From PALSA-612 sp963755155 (GTDB lineage Bacteria; Actinomycetota; Thermoleophilia; Gaiellales; Gaiellaceae): a DNA stretch of 64,000 bases. Below the pieces are notes generated by a model. That model saw nothing but the letters and a program-made list of their open reading frames with translations. It was not told the DNA's origin and did not search any database. The translations under genes were made by a program, and so were the position numbers. Positions 34,869 through 42,763 of the stretch are shown here, piece by piece. The stretch lies in the NCBI GenBank assembly GCA_963755155.1, contig CAVWIV010000007.1, positions 186,001 through 250,000 of the forward strand. Direction: 5' to 3'. Every line of letters starts with the position of its first letter. The stretch's first letter is position 1.

Positions 34869-35905
34869 TGAAGGTCGCGCTCAAGATCTGGCGCTTCGAT
34901 CCCGCGACGGGCCAGAAGGCGCTGCGCGACTACGAGGTCGACGCGCCCGACTGGGCGACGCTGCTCGACGTCCTCGACATCATCAAGGACCAGGTCGACG
35001 GGTCGCTCTCTTACCGCAAGAGCTGCCGGATGATGATCTGCGGCTCCTGCGGGATGCGCATGGACGGCGCCGCGGTACTCGCATGCAAGATGCGCATGTA
35101 CGAGATCGCGGAGGCCGGCCACATCCCCGTCATCTCGGCCATGGGCAACCTGCCGGTCGTCAAGGATCTCGTCGTCGACATGGGGCCGTTCTGGGCCAAG
35201 ATGCGCGCGATCCAGCCCTACCTCCAGCCCGGCTTCCAGGATCCCGGCGAGGGCGAGTACGACGTCCTGCCCGCGCAGGTGGAGCCGATCCACAAGGAGA
35301 TGCTCTGCATCAACTGCGGCTGCTGCGTATCCGAGTGCAACTCGATGGAGGCCGACCCCGAGTTCCTCGGGCCGGCCGCCCTCGCCAAGGGCATGCGCTT
35401 CGTCGGCGACTCGCGCGACGGCCAGAAGATCGAGCGGCTCGAGACGTACTCCGAGGAGAACGGCATCTGGGACTGCACGCGCTGCTACTTCTGCCAGGAG
35501 CGCTGCCCCAAGGGCGTCGACCCGCGCGACGCGATCGCGAAGCTCGGCGCCGAGGCGATGAAGGAAGGGATCGACCGCGACATGGGCGCGAAGCACGCCG
35601 CCTGGTTCGTGACGTCGGCGAAGACGACCGGCTGGCTCCGCGAGACCGAGCTCGTGCCGAAGACGCAGGGCGTAGGGCGCTCGATCAAGGAGATCCCGTT
35701 CGCCATGCGGCTCCTCAAGCGCGGCAAGGTGCCGCCGCCGGTGCCGCCGCACGTCGCGAAGGACGTCGACCAGGCGCGCGCGCTCTTCGACCTCGTCAAG
35801 CAGCAGGGGCGCGACGGCGCCGCCGGCATCGTCCAGGGCGAGAAGGCGCTCGAGCGGATCGAGTTCATCGAGGAGCAGGAACGAAGGGAGAAGGAAGGCC
35901 TGTGA
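34868..35905 (+). CDS. sdhB: Succinate dehydrogenase iron-sulfur subunit
   Basis: 345 residues, longer than the usual 240-260. The plant-type 2Fe-2S domain has CRMMICGSCGMRMDG and a later Cys. Two ferredoxin-like clusters follow: CINCGCCVSECN and CTRCYFCQERCPKG. The extra 90 C-terminal residues are charged (IEFIEEQERREKEGL at the end). It carries electrons from SdhA to the third subunit. Overlaps the next gene by four bases. Confidence 0.94.
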   Translation: MKVALKIWRFDPATGQKALRDYEVDAPDWATLLDVLDIIKDQVDGSLSYRKSCRMMICGSCGMRMDGAAVLACKMRMYEIAEAGHIPVISAMGNLPVVKDLVVDMGPFWAKMRAIQPYLQPGFQDPGEGEYDVLPAQVEPIHKEMLCINCGCCVSECNSMEADPEFLGPAALAKGMRFVGDSRDGQKIERLETYSEENGIWDCTRCYFCQERCPKGVDPRDAIAKLGAEAMKEGIDRDMGAKHAAWFVTSAKTTGWLRETELVPKTQGVGRSIKEIPFAMRLLKRGKVPPPVPPHVAKDVDQARALFDLVKQQGRDGAAGIVQGEKALERIEFIEEQERREKEGL

Positions 35906-36786
35906 ACCGTGTTGCGTACTACAAGGGCTGCCTCGCGTCGCTGTCGGCGAAGGAGCTCGACATCTCGACGCAGGCGCTCGCGCCGAAGCTCGGCATCGAG
36001 CTCGTCGAGCTGGAGTCGGTGACCTGCTGCGGCGCCGGCGACATCCACGAGGCCGAGCCCGACTTCTACCTCCACCTGAACGCGCGCATCCTCGGCAACG
36101 CGGAGGCGACGGGCACCGACACGCTGATGACGATCTGCAACGTCTGCACGCTCAATCTCCGGCAGGCGAACTGGCAGCTGAAGAACGACGAGGCATTGCG
36201 CGCGCGAGTCAACGAGAACCTCAAGGCCGTCGGCTCGCCGGAGTACTCGGGCGGGGTCGAGGTCAAGCACCTCCTGTGGCTGATCGCCGAGGGCGAGGGC
36301 TACGAGCTGCTCAAGGGCGTCGCGCATAAGGGCTTGAAGGGCCTGAAGGTGGCGCCGTTCTACGGCTGCCAGATCCTGCGCCCGTCGAAGCTCCTGGGCT
36401 TCGAGGATCCCGACAAGCCGTCGTCGCTCGAGCGGATCATCGAGGCGTGCGGCGGCGAGCCGATCGACTACCCGGCGAAGATCAAGTGCTGCGGCTTCCC
36501 GATCATCCAGGCCCGGGAGGAGGTCGCGCTCAACGAGCTGATCCAGCCGATCGAGCAGGCGATCGAGGCAGGAGCCGACGCGATGGTGACGCCGTGTCCG
36601 TTGTGCCACCTCTCGCTCGACGCGTGGCAGGGGAAGCTCGAGGCGGCGACAGGGCGTGAGCTCGGCATGCCGATCCTCCACCTCTCGCAGCTGATCGGCG
36701 TCGCTGCGGGCTTCGAGGCCTCGAAGCTGAAGTTCAAGCGCCACGTCGTGCCGGTCACGAGCGTCATCGAGAAGCTCGAAGTCTGA
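35902..36786 (+). CDS. CCG-domain subunit (HdrB/SdhE-type) of succinate dehydrogenase
   Basis: 294 residues from GTG at 35902. Two cysteine-rich CCG domains: YYKGCLASLS...VTCCGAGDIHE...ICNVCTLN, and FYGCQILRP...KCCGFPI...PCPLCH. This is the HdrB-like subunit seen in class E succinate:quinone reductases and heterodisulfide reductases, which binds a non-cubane iron-sulfur cluster. No sdhC/sdhD helix proteins are encoded nearby, so this subunit probably provides the membrane-side electron outlet. Confidence 0.9.
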   Translation: MNRVAYYKGCLASLSAKELDISTQALAPKLGIELVELESVTCCGAGDIHEAEPDFYLHLNARILGNAEATGTDTLMTICNVCTLNLRQANWQLKNDEALRARVNENLKAVGSPEYSGGVEVKHLLWLIAEGEGYELLKGVAHKGLKGLKVAPFYGCQILRPSKLLGFEDPDKPSSLERIIEACGGEPIDYPAKIKCCGFPIIQAREEVALNELIQPIEQAIEAGADAMVTPCPLCHLSLDAWQGKLEAATGRELGMPILHLSQLIGVAAGFEASKLKFKRHVVPVTSVIEKLEV

Positions 36787-36815
36787 ACCTGCTCTGGATC
36801 GCGGTCGCGGCTTCC

Positions 36816-37604
36816 GTGCTGGCCGGCGCAGCGCTCGCCTGGGGCTGGTTCGAGGCAGGCTGGGTGCGATTTCGGTCGCTCGAAGTGGACGTTGCCGGGC
36901 TACCCGCCGAGCTCGATGGCGTGCGGATCGTCCACCTCTCCGACTTCCACCTCGGACTGCCGTCGCGGGGGGCGCGGGCGGTGGAGCGGGGCGCCCGGTG
37001 GGCACGGGAGCGCGATCCCGATCTCGTCTGCATCACGGGCGACCTCGTGTCGCGGCCGCGGGGCGAGGCGAAGTTGCGGGCGCTGGTGCGGGACCTGCCG
37101 CGCTGTTACGCGATCCTCGGCAACCACGACCTCGCGATCAGCCGCGATCCCTTCTCCAAGGCGGTCGAGCTGGAGGCGCTCGAGCCGGCAAGGCTCCTGT
37201 TCGACGAAGGGGTCTACGTCGAGGTGCGCGGAAAGCCGGTGTGGATTGCGGGGCTCGACCCGCGCTCGCGGGGCCGTGAGCCTCGCCTCCGGCAGGACGC
37301 GGCGCTCACGATTCTTCTCTCGCACTTCCCGAACGTGCTCGACCGCCCCGCCGCCGAGGGCTTCCACCTCGTCCTTGCAGGACACATGCACGACGGCCAG
37401 ATCTGCGTGCCGTACCCGGGCGGGAAGCTGCGGCTCGCGCATCCGTCGGCGCGCTACACGCACGGCTTCTACCGGCGCGGCGGAACGGTGATGCACGTCT
37501 CGCCGGGCCTCGGGACGACGTTCGTGCCGTTCCGCTTCTTCGCCCGGCCGGAGGCGACGGAGCTCGTCCTCCGTGCCGCCCCTGTCCATTCCGGACATGT
37601 CTAG
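36816..37604 (+). CDS. Metallophosphoesterase (YkuE/LpxH-like) with N-terminal anchor
   Basis: 262 residues from GTG at 36816. The frame is open back to the sdh stop, where a CTG at 36783 would give a complete hydrophobic anchor (NLLWIAVAASVLAGAALAWG) overlapping that stop. The true start is probably there, or has lost a base. Metal ligands: IVHLSDFHLG, ITGDLVS, ILGNHDLA, LSHFPNVL and AGHMHDGQ. Membrane-tethered phosphohydrolase; the substrate is unknown. Confidence 0.88.
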   Translation: MLAGAALAWGWFEAGWVRFRSLEVDVAGLPAELDGVRIVHLSDFHLGLPSRGARAVERGARWARERDPDLVCITGDLVSRPRGEAKLRALVRDLPRCYAILGNHDLAISRDPFSKAVELEALEPARLLFDEGVYVEVRGKPVWIAGLDPRSRGREPRLRQDAALTILLSHFPNVLDRPAAEGFHLVLAGHMHDGQICVPYPGGKLRLAHPSARYTHGFYRRGGTVMHVSPGLGTTFVPFRFFARPEATELVLRAAPVHSGHV

Positions 37605-37616
37605 GGGTCAGACCCC
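37604..37616. repeat. Palindrome GGGGTC-A-GACCCC
   Basis: A perfect 6-bp-arm palindrome with a one-base loop, beginning at the last base of the phosphoesterase stop codon. Just upstream lies TGTCC-N5-GGACA (37583-37597). It belongs to the same kind of short perfect palindrome as those at 26821, 38563, 38628 and 63164. Confidence 0.7.
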
Positions 37617-37631
37617 TCGTACAATCGAGGC

Positions 37632-37925
37632 ATGACGGCTCCGGACAGGATCTCGCGCGACGTCCTTGCCCGCTACGCGGCCGATGCGGCACAGGACGTG
37701 GAAGGCGTTCGCAGGCTCGTGCCGGACCGGCTGCGGCGCCACGGCGGCGTCCGCATCACCAATGAGGACGACGTGGCGATCGAGGTCCACATTGGCGTCG
37801 AGACCGGCGTGTCCATCCCGGCGCTCGGACACCAGCTCCAGCAACGCATCGCCGAGTACCTCGAGCGGATGACGGGAACGGCCCCGTCCACCGTGGACGT
37901 GGTCGTCCACGAGATCGGCGGCTAG
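37632..37925 (+). CDS. Asp23/Gls24-family envelope stress protein
   Basis: 97 residues. RISRDVLARYAADAAQDVEG, VEVHIGVETGVSIPALGHQL and VDVVVHEIGG follow the Asp23 (DUF322) pattern of alternating strands with a helix. Such proteins act in envelope homeostasis or anchor at the membrane through partners. The next gene begins at the base after its stop. Confidence 0.75.
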   Translation: MTAPDRISRDVLARYAADAAQDVEGVRRLVPDRLRRHGGVRITNEDDVAIEVHIGVETGVSIPALGHQLQQRIAEYLERMTGTAPSTVDVVVHEIGG

Positions 37926-38549
37926 GTGCCGCCGCAGGTCGCGGGCCTGACGGGCGCGACGCTGCAGAAGGCGCCGTCGGTCTGCCATGACTGCGTGTGG
38001 TGGCAGTCGCGCGCCGGGCAGGTCGTAGAGAAAGACCGCTGGCGCGAGCACGCCGAGTCGGAGTGGGGGGCGTGGGGGACGCTGTACATCGACGGCGACG
38101 GCCATCTCCTCGGGTCGATGCAGTACGGGCCGGCGACGCTCTTCCCGCGGGCCGCGGAGCTGCCGGCGGGGCCGCCGTCGAGTGACGCCGTGCTCGTCAC
38201 GTGCGCGTATCTCGCCGATCCCTCGACGCCGTGGGTGATGCAGTCGCTGTTCCTCACGGCGATCGGTGACGCGCGCGATCGTGGCGCCGCCGCGCTGGAG
38301 ACGTTCTCGTACGCGTATCGCGACGGCGAGTCGATGACCGAGCGCTTCCTCGTTCACCGCACGGTCTTTCCGCGCGACTTCCTTGCCGATCTCGGCTTCC
38401 GGACACTGCGCACGGCCGGGCGGGTAGAGCTCTGTCGGCTGGACTTCGGGGGGCTCCAGCCGGTGCTGGCCGGCAGCCGCGCGACGGTGCTCGCTCGCCT
38501 ACGCGAGGTCTTCGCGCCCGCGAAGCCGGTCCCTGTGCCTCGGCCCTAA
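37926..38549 (+). CDS. GNAT-fold-like protein with N-terminal CxxC
   Basis: 207 residues from a GTG immediately after the previous stop. It has an N-terminal SVCHDCVWWQSRAG, a central beta-rich region (LLGSMQYGPA, VLVTCAYLAD) and a helix/strand end like an acetyltransferase fold (FLADLGFRTLRTAGRVELCR). No clear acetyl-CoA loop is seen. Uncharacterised; probably co-transcribed with the Asp23 gene. Confidence 0.6.
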   Translation: MPPQVAGLTGATLQKAPSVCHDCVWWQSRAGQVVEKDRWREHAESEWGAWGTLYIDGDGHLLGSMQYGPATLFPRAAELPAGPPSSDAVLVTCAYLADPSTPWVMQSLFLTAIGDARDRGAAALETFSYAYRDGESMTERFLVHRTVFPRDFLADLGFRTLRTAGRVELCRLDFGGLQPVLAGSRATVLARLREVFAPAKPVPVPRP

Positions 38550-38562
38550 CAGACACGGCCCG

Positions 38563-38652
38563 GTGCCAGGCACGAGGACACGCCCTTGGCGGTCCACGAT
38601 CGGGACGCCTGCAAGCGTTCCGGCCCCAGGGACTGTCCCTGAGACGTGTCCT
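38563..38652. repeat. Palindrome cluster between convergent genes
   Basis: Holds GTGCC-A-GGCAC (38563-38573), AGGGAC-T-GTCCCT (38628-38640) and outer arms AGGACACG (38575-38582) and CGTGTCCT (38645-38652). The outer arm reaches into the asd stop codon at 38651-38653. The same units recur at 26716-26846, 43183 and 63164. Probably a bidirectional terminator or REP-like element. Confidence 0.75.
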
Positions 38653-39586
38653 AAGCGGCTAGGGACGCTTCGGCGAGCACGAGCTCCGCGATCTGGATCG
38701 CGTTGAGCGCCGCGCCCTTGCGAAGGTTGTCGCAGGAGAGGAAGAGCGAGAGACCGCTACCTGCGCGGTCGGGACGGATGCGGCCGACCAGCACGTCGTC
38801 CGTGCCCGCCGCCTGCCCTGGTGTCGGGAACTCGTCGAGGCGCACGCCTGGAGCGCCACCGAGCAACTCGCTGGCACGCTCGGCCGATAGCGGCTGCTCA
38901 GTCTCGATCCAGACGGCTTCCGAGTGGCCGACGAGCACCGGCACGCGCACGCACGTCGCACTGACCGGCAGCTCGGGCAGCTCCATGATCTTCCGTGTCT
39001 CCTCGCGGATCTTCGTCTCCTCGTCGAACTCCTCGCCGTCGAAGTCCCAGTCCATGCCGAGGTCCTGATCGCCCGCGGCTGTTGCTCGCAGCTCGTCCAT
39101 GCGCGTGCGGCCGGCACCGGACACCGACTGGTACGTCGCCACCCGAACGCCGGAGAGCCCCGCCTCCTCGTGTAACGGGTGGAGGACGACCGTGAGTGGA
39201 ATCGTCGAGCAGTTGGGAACGGCGACGATTCCGTCGTGCTCGAGCGCGCGCGCGCCGTTCACCTCGGGCACGACCAGCGGCACGCCCGGCTCCAGGCGCC
39301 AGGCAGACGACTTGTCGAGGACGAGCGCGCCGCCGCGGACGGCGTGCGGCGCCAGCTCTCGGCTCGCCGCAGCGCCGATGGCGAAGAAGAAGACGTCAAT
39401 GCCGCCGGCCGACAGCGTTTCCGGCGTCGCCTCGTCGACCATGCGGCCGTCGAGCTCGCGGCCGGCTGAGCGCGCGGAGGCGAAGAGCTTGACGCCGTCG
39501 TGCCCACGCTCCCGGAGGATGTCGAGCAACACACCGCCCACTGCGCCCGTGGCGCCGACGACGCCGATCCTCGGCTTAGGCGACAT
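38651..39586 (-). CDS. asd: Aspartate-semialdehyde dehydrogenase
   Basis: 311 residues, somewhat short for the family. NADP-binding GVVGATGAVGGVLLDILRER, DKSSAWRLEPGVPLVVPEVN, catalytic Cys in VPNCSTIPLTVVLHPL, and the substrate region YQSVSGAG. Reduces aspartyl phosphate to aspartate semialdehyde on the way to Lys, Met, Thr and diaminopimelate. It overlaps the lysC 3' end by 11 bases. Confidence 0.95.
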   Translation of the reverse strand: MSPKPRIGVVGATGAVGGVLLDILRERGHDGVKLFASARSAGRELDGRMVDEATPETLSAGGIDVFFFAIGAAASRELAPHAVRGGALVLDKSSAWRLEPGVPLVVPEVNGARALEHDGIVAVPNCSTIPLTVVLHPLHEEAGLSGVRVATYQSVSGAGRTRMDELRATAAGDQDLGMDWDFDGEEFDEETKIREETRKIMELPELPVSATCVRVPVLVGHSEAVWIETEQPLSAERASELLGGAPGVRLDEFPTPGQAAGTDDVLVGRIRPDRAGSGLSLFLSCDNLRKGAALNAIQIAELVLAEASLAA

Positions 39587-40844
39587 GCGGCCGCTCCGCG
39601 TCGGATCGGTGCAGCTCGAATGCGTGATGCAGCGCCCGCACGGCGCGCTCTACGTCGTCGCGCGGAATGTGGCACGCGACCTTGATCGGCGACGTCGTGA
39701 CGATCTGCGGCTCGATGCTCTCGTCGTCGAGCACCGAGAACATCTTCGCCGCGACACCGGGATGGCTCTTCATGCCGGCGCCGATGAGGCTGACCTTGCC
39801 GAGGTCGTCGCGCGAGCGCCACGTGACGCCAAGCGGGCCGAGCGCCTCCTCCACCGCGCTCGCGTCGTCCGTGGGGGCCGAGAAGACGATCTCGGCCTCT
39901 CCGGTCTGAACGATCGTGTCGACGTTCACGCCTCCTTTCGCGAGCGCAGCGAAGAGCCGCGATGCCGTGATGTTCTCCACCCAGTACAGCGTCTCCTCGA
40001 GCGTGTGCGTGACGCCCGAGATCATCGCCTTCTCCAGCATGCGCTCGTCCTCCTCGATCACCCAGGTGCCGGCCGCCGGGCTGAAGCTCGATCGCACGTG
40101 CAGCTTGACGCCGTGGTTGCGCGCGAACTCGACCGACCGCAGCTGCAGGACCTTAGCGCCTGACGCCGCCATCTCGAGCATCTCCTCGTAGCTGACCGCG
40201 TGGAGCTTCCGCGCCTCCGAGACGACGCGCGGGTCGGCCGTGAACACGCCGTCGACGTCCGTGTAGACCTCGCAGACCTCGGCGCCGAGCGCGGCGGCCA
40301 GCGCCACGGCCGTCGTGTCCGAGCCGCCGCGGCCGAGCGTCGTGATGTCGAGGTCGGTCGAGACGCCCTGGAAGCCGGCCACGAGCACGATGCGGCCCTC
40401 GTCGAGCGCCTCGTGGATGCGCTTCGCGCGCACGTCGACGATCTTCGCCTTGCCGTGCGAAGTATCGGTGACGATGCCCGCCTGCGAGCCCGTGAGCGAG
40501 ATCGCCTCGTGCCCGAGGTCGTGTATGGCCATCGCCGCGAGCGCGCACGAGATCCGCTCGCCGACCGAGATCAGCATGTCGAGCTCGCGCGGCTCCGGCC
40601 GCGGCGACATCTCGTGCGCGAGCGCGACGAGGTCGTCCGTCGAGTCGCCCATCGCCGAGAGGACGGCGACGACGCGCTCGCCCTGCTCGCGCGCGGCCAC
40701 GATGCGCTTGGCGACGGCTTTCAGACGCTCGGCGTCTGCCACCGACGTGCCGCCGAACTTCATGACGAGCGTGCTCTGCAAGCTCGTCTCGGCGTCGCCC
40801 GCGATCGCCGGGACGGCCTCGTAGTCGGTCGTGGTCACGCCCAC
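39576..40844 (-). CDS. lysC: Aspartate kinase
   Basis: 422 residues from GTG at 40844; a TTG at 40859 is an alternative. Kinase domain: LVMKFGGTSVADAERLKAVA, SVGERISCALAA, TTLGRGGSDTTAVALAAALG, YTDVDGVFTADPR. Two C-terminal ACT domains include MISGVTHTLEE and VSLIGAGMKSHPGVAAKMF, which usually give feedback control by Lys or Thr. First step of the aspartate pathway; operon with asd. Confidence 0.95.
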   Translation of the reverse strand: MGVTTTDYEAVPAIAGDAETSLQSTLVMKFGGTSVADAERLKAVAKRIVAAREQGERVVAVLSAMGDSTDDLVALAHEMSPRPEPRELDMLISVGERISCALAAMAIHDLGHEAISLTGSQAGIVTDTSHGKAKIVDVRAKRIHEALDEGRIVLVAGFQGVSTDLDITTLGRGGSDTTAVALAAALGAEVCEVYTDVDGVFTADPRVVSEARKLHAVSYEEMLEMAASGAKVLQLRSVEFARNHGVKLHVRSSFSPAAGTWVIEEDERMLEKAMISGVTHTLEETLYWVENITASRLFAALAKGGVNVDTIVQTGEAEIVFSAPTDDASAVEEALGPLGVTWRSRDDLGKVSLIGAGMKSHPGVAAKMFSVLDDESIEPQIVTTSPIKVACHIPRDDVERAVRALHHAFELHRSDAERPHVA

Positions 40845-40860
40845 GATTGTAGGTAGCAAC

Positions 40861-41778
40861 CTACGGAGTCGCGGCTACGCAGACCAGGAGAAGCTGGCTG
40901 GTCGCCGACAGGCCGCCGAAGATCGTCTGCGTGTTGTGGACGCGCCCCGTCCACGATGTGCCGTCCGGTGGAGTCGAGTCGAACGTCACCGCGGGGCTCA
41001 CGTCCGAGCTGACCCCACCCGATGCAGGCATGGTCTGTGGGCTCGTCGAGTCACACGGCTGTGTGAGTGTCGTCCTCCCTTGCGGTCCGATCGTGGAGGT
41101 CGGGGTCGCGAGATACCCCTCCGAGACGGCGCCGTTCGCGATGCAGATGGCGTATGAGGTCACGCTGGAGCTGGCGGCGATCGGGTGGTGGCTGCGGAAG
41201 GCGCTCACCCACGTGGTCGGAGCTGTGTTCACGGTTGAGCCGCTGACGCCCGAGGGATCGAAGGATGACGCGAAGTTCGCGACGATCGGGTCGCGAGAGC
41301 TGTAGCCGCCGCCGACGAGCGTGAGTGTGAGATCCGTGCACGATGCGGCAACCGATCCGCGCTGATTGCTCGAAAGCGTGATCCTGCTGTTGCGAATCTC
41401 GTAGCCCGCAGGGCTGTCGACGCAGACGGCCATCGGGGTCACGGTGAGCGAGCTCGTGAGATCGATGTTCTCGTTCTTCACACCCACCGTCCAGCCGGTG
41501 CCCCCGGCGGCTGGAAACGAGTCGTAGACGTTCGCCGCCTGATTTCCGGTGGTGAAGCCCCCTCCGATCACGACTTTGCCGGATGGACAGGCGGCTGTCG
41601 ACGAACTGGTCGACGTACCGCTCACCGATGACGCGCCACCGGTCACGATCTGGTAGCCGGTCAGCGGCGTGACCGAGCTGCCACCACCGCCGTTTCCGCA
41701 GCCTGCCACGAGGAAGCTGGCCGCGATCAGGCTGACCGAGGCCCTGAGGAACGAATTCGTGATCGACAAACCGGCCAT
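40861..41778 (-). CDS. Lipoprotein with three C-GGG-W-C repeats
   Basis: 305 residues. Lipoprotein signal LRASVSLIAASFLVAGC followed by GNGGGG. Three repeats of about 80 residues follow: CPSGKVVIGGGF...GWTVGVKNE...AVCV; CTDLTLTLVGGGYSS...TWVSAFRSH...AICI; and a weaker third CDSTSPQTMPASGGV...SWTGRVHNT...LVCV. The repeat resembles the C-terminal domain of the secreted proteins at 31555 and 32294. Ser/Thr-rich linkers suggest an extracellular location. Function unknown. Confidence 0.75.
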   Translation of the reverse strand: MAGLSITNSFLRASVSLIAASFLVAGCGNGGGGSSVTPLTGYQIVTGGASSVSGTSTSSSTAACPSGKVVIGGGFTTGNQAANVYDSFPAAGGTGWTVGVKNENIDLTSSLTVTPMAVCVDSPAGYEIRNSRITLSSNQRGSVAASCTDLTLTLVGGGYSSRDPIVANFASSFDPSGVSGSTVNTAPTTWVSAFRSHHPIAASSSVTSYAICIANGAVSEGYLATPTSTIGPQGRTTLTQPCDSTSPQTMPASGGVSSDVSPAVTFDSTPPDGTSWTGRVHNTQTIFGGLSATSQLLLVCVAATP

Positions 41779-41827
41779 GCGACCTCCCAGATCGTGTTTC
41801 GCGGCTTGGAGAGGCCTTGGCGGGATC

Positions 41828-42421
41828 TTAAGGCATGTCGCGACGGCCCGCGAGTGCGCGCCCGAGCGTCACCTCGTCCGCGTACTCGAGGTCTGACCCG
41901 ACCGGCAGGCCGCTCGCGAGTCTCGTCACACGGGCCTTCGAGCGGAGGCGGTCGGCGAGGTACGACGCCGTCGCCTCGCCCGTCATCGTCGGGTTCGTCG
42001 CGAGCACGACTTCTTCGATGCCGTTCCGCTCCACACGGTCGATGAGCTCGTCGATGCGCAGAGAGCTGGGGTCGACGCCGTCGATCGGTGACAGCGCCCC
42101 GCCGAGCACGTGGTACAGGCCGCGGTACTCCGCCGTCCGCTCGATCGAGATCAGGTCAGCCGGCTGCTCCACGACGCAGACGATCGTGCGGTCGCGCCGG
42201 GCGTCGAGACAGATGCCGCAGACCTCGTCCTCCGTCAGGTTGCCGCACTCGCGGCAGAACCGCACCTTCTCCTTCACGTCTGCGATCGCCTGCGCGAGCC
42301 CAAGCGCCTCGTCCTTGTGCGTCCGGAGGAGGTGGAACGCGAGGCGCTGGGCCGTGCGCGTGCCGACGCCGGGGAGGCGCGTCAGCTGCGCGACGAGATT
42401 GTCCACGGCCGGGCTGAACAC
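41828..42421 (-). CDS. recR: Recombination mediator RecR
   Basis: 197 residues, standard length. Helix-hairpin-helix LTRLPGVGTRTAQRLAFHLL, four-Cys zinc finger CRECGNLTEDEVCGIC, and Toprim domain ICVVEQPADLISIERT with VLATNPTMTGEATASYLADR. Works with RecF/RecO to load RecA. Third gene of dnaX-ybaB-recR. Confidence 0.96.
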   Translation of the reverse strand: MFSPAVDNLVAQLTRLPGVGTRTAQRLAFHLLRTHKDEALGLAQAIADVKEKVRFCRECGNLTEDEVCGICLDARRDRTIVCVVEQPADLISIERTAEYRGLYHVLGGALSPIDGVDPSSLRIDELIDRVERNGIEEVVLATNPTMTGEATASYLADRLRSKARVTRLASGLPVGSDLEYADEVTLGRALAGRRDMP

Positions 42422-42443
42422 GGCCCCATTGTGCCGGTTTGGT

Positions 42444-42761
42444 TCAGAAGCCAGGCAGGCCGAGCCCGCCTGTCATCGCGCCGAGCTTCGACTGGGCAAG
42501 CGACTGCGCGGAACGCAGAGCTTCGTTCACTGCGGCGAGCACCATGTCCTCGAGCAGCTCCGGATCGTCCGGGTCGATGGCTTTCGGGTCGATCTTGATC
42601 TCCGTGATGTCGCCGTTGCCGGTCGCGCGCACCGTCACGAGGCCTCCGCCCGCCGATGCCTCGACCGTCTCCGTCGCGAGCTGCTCCTGGGCCTGCGCCA
42701 TCTGCTGCTGCATCTGCTGCGCCTGTTGCATGAGCTTGTTCATGTCGATGTTCTGTCCCAC
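42444..42761 (-). CDS. ybaB: Nucleoid-associated protein YbaB/EbfC
   Basis: 105 residues. Gln/Met-rich N-terminal helix (MNKLMQQAQQMQQQMAQAQE), then VEASAGGGLVTVRATGNGDI and EDMVLAAVNEA. Small DNA-binding dimer of the YbaB family. Its GTG lies two bases after the dnaX stop; an ATG six codons later is possible. Confidence 0.94.
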   Translation of the reverse strand: MGQNIDMNKLMQQAQQMQQQMAQAQEQLATETVEASAGGGLVTVRATGNGDITEIKIDPKAIDPDDPELLEDMVLAAVNEALRSAQSLAQSKLGAMTGGLGLPGF

Positions 42762-42763
42762 AG

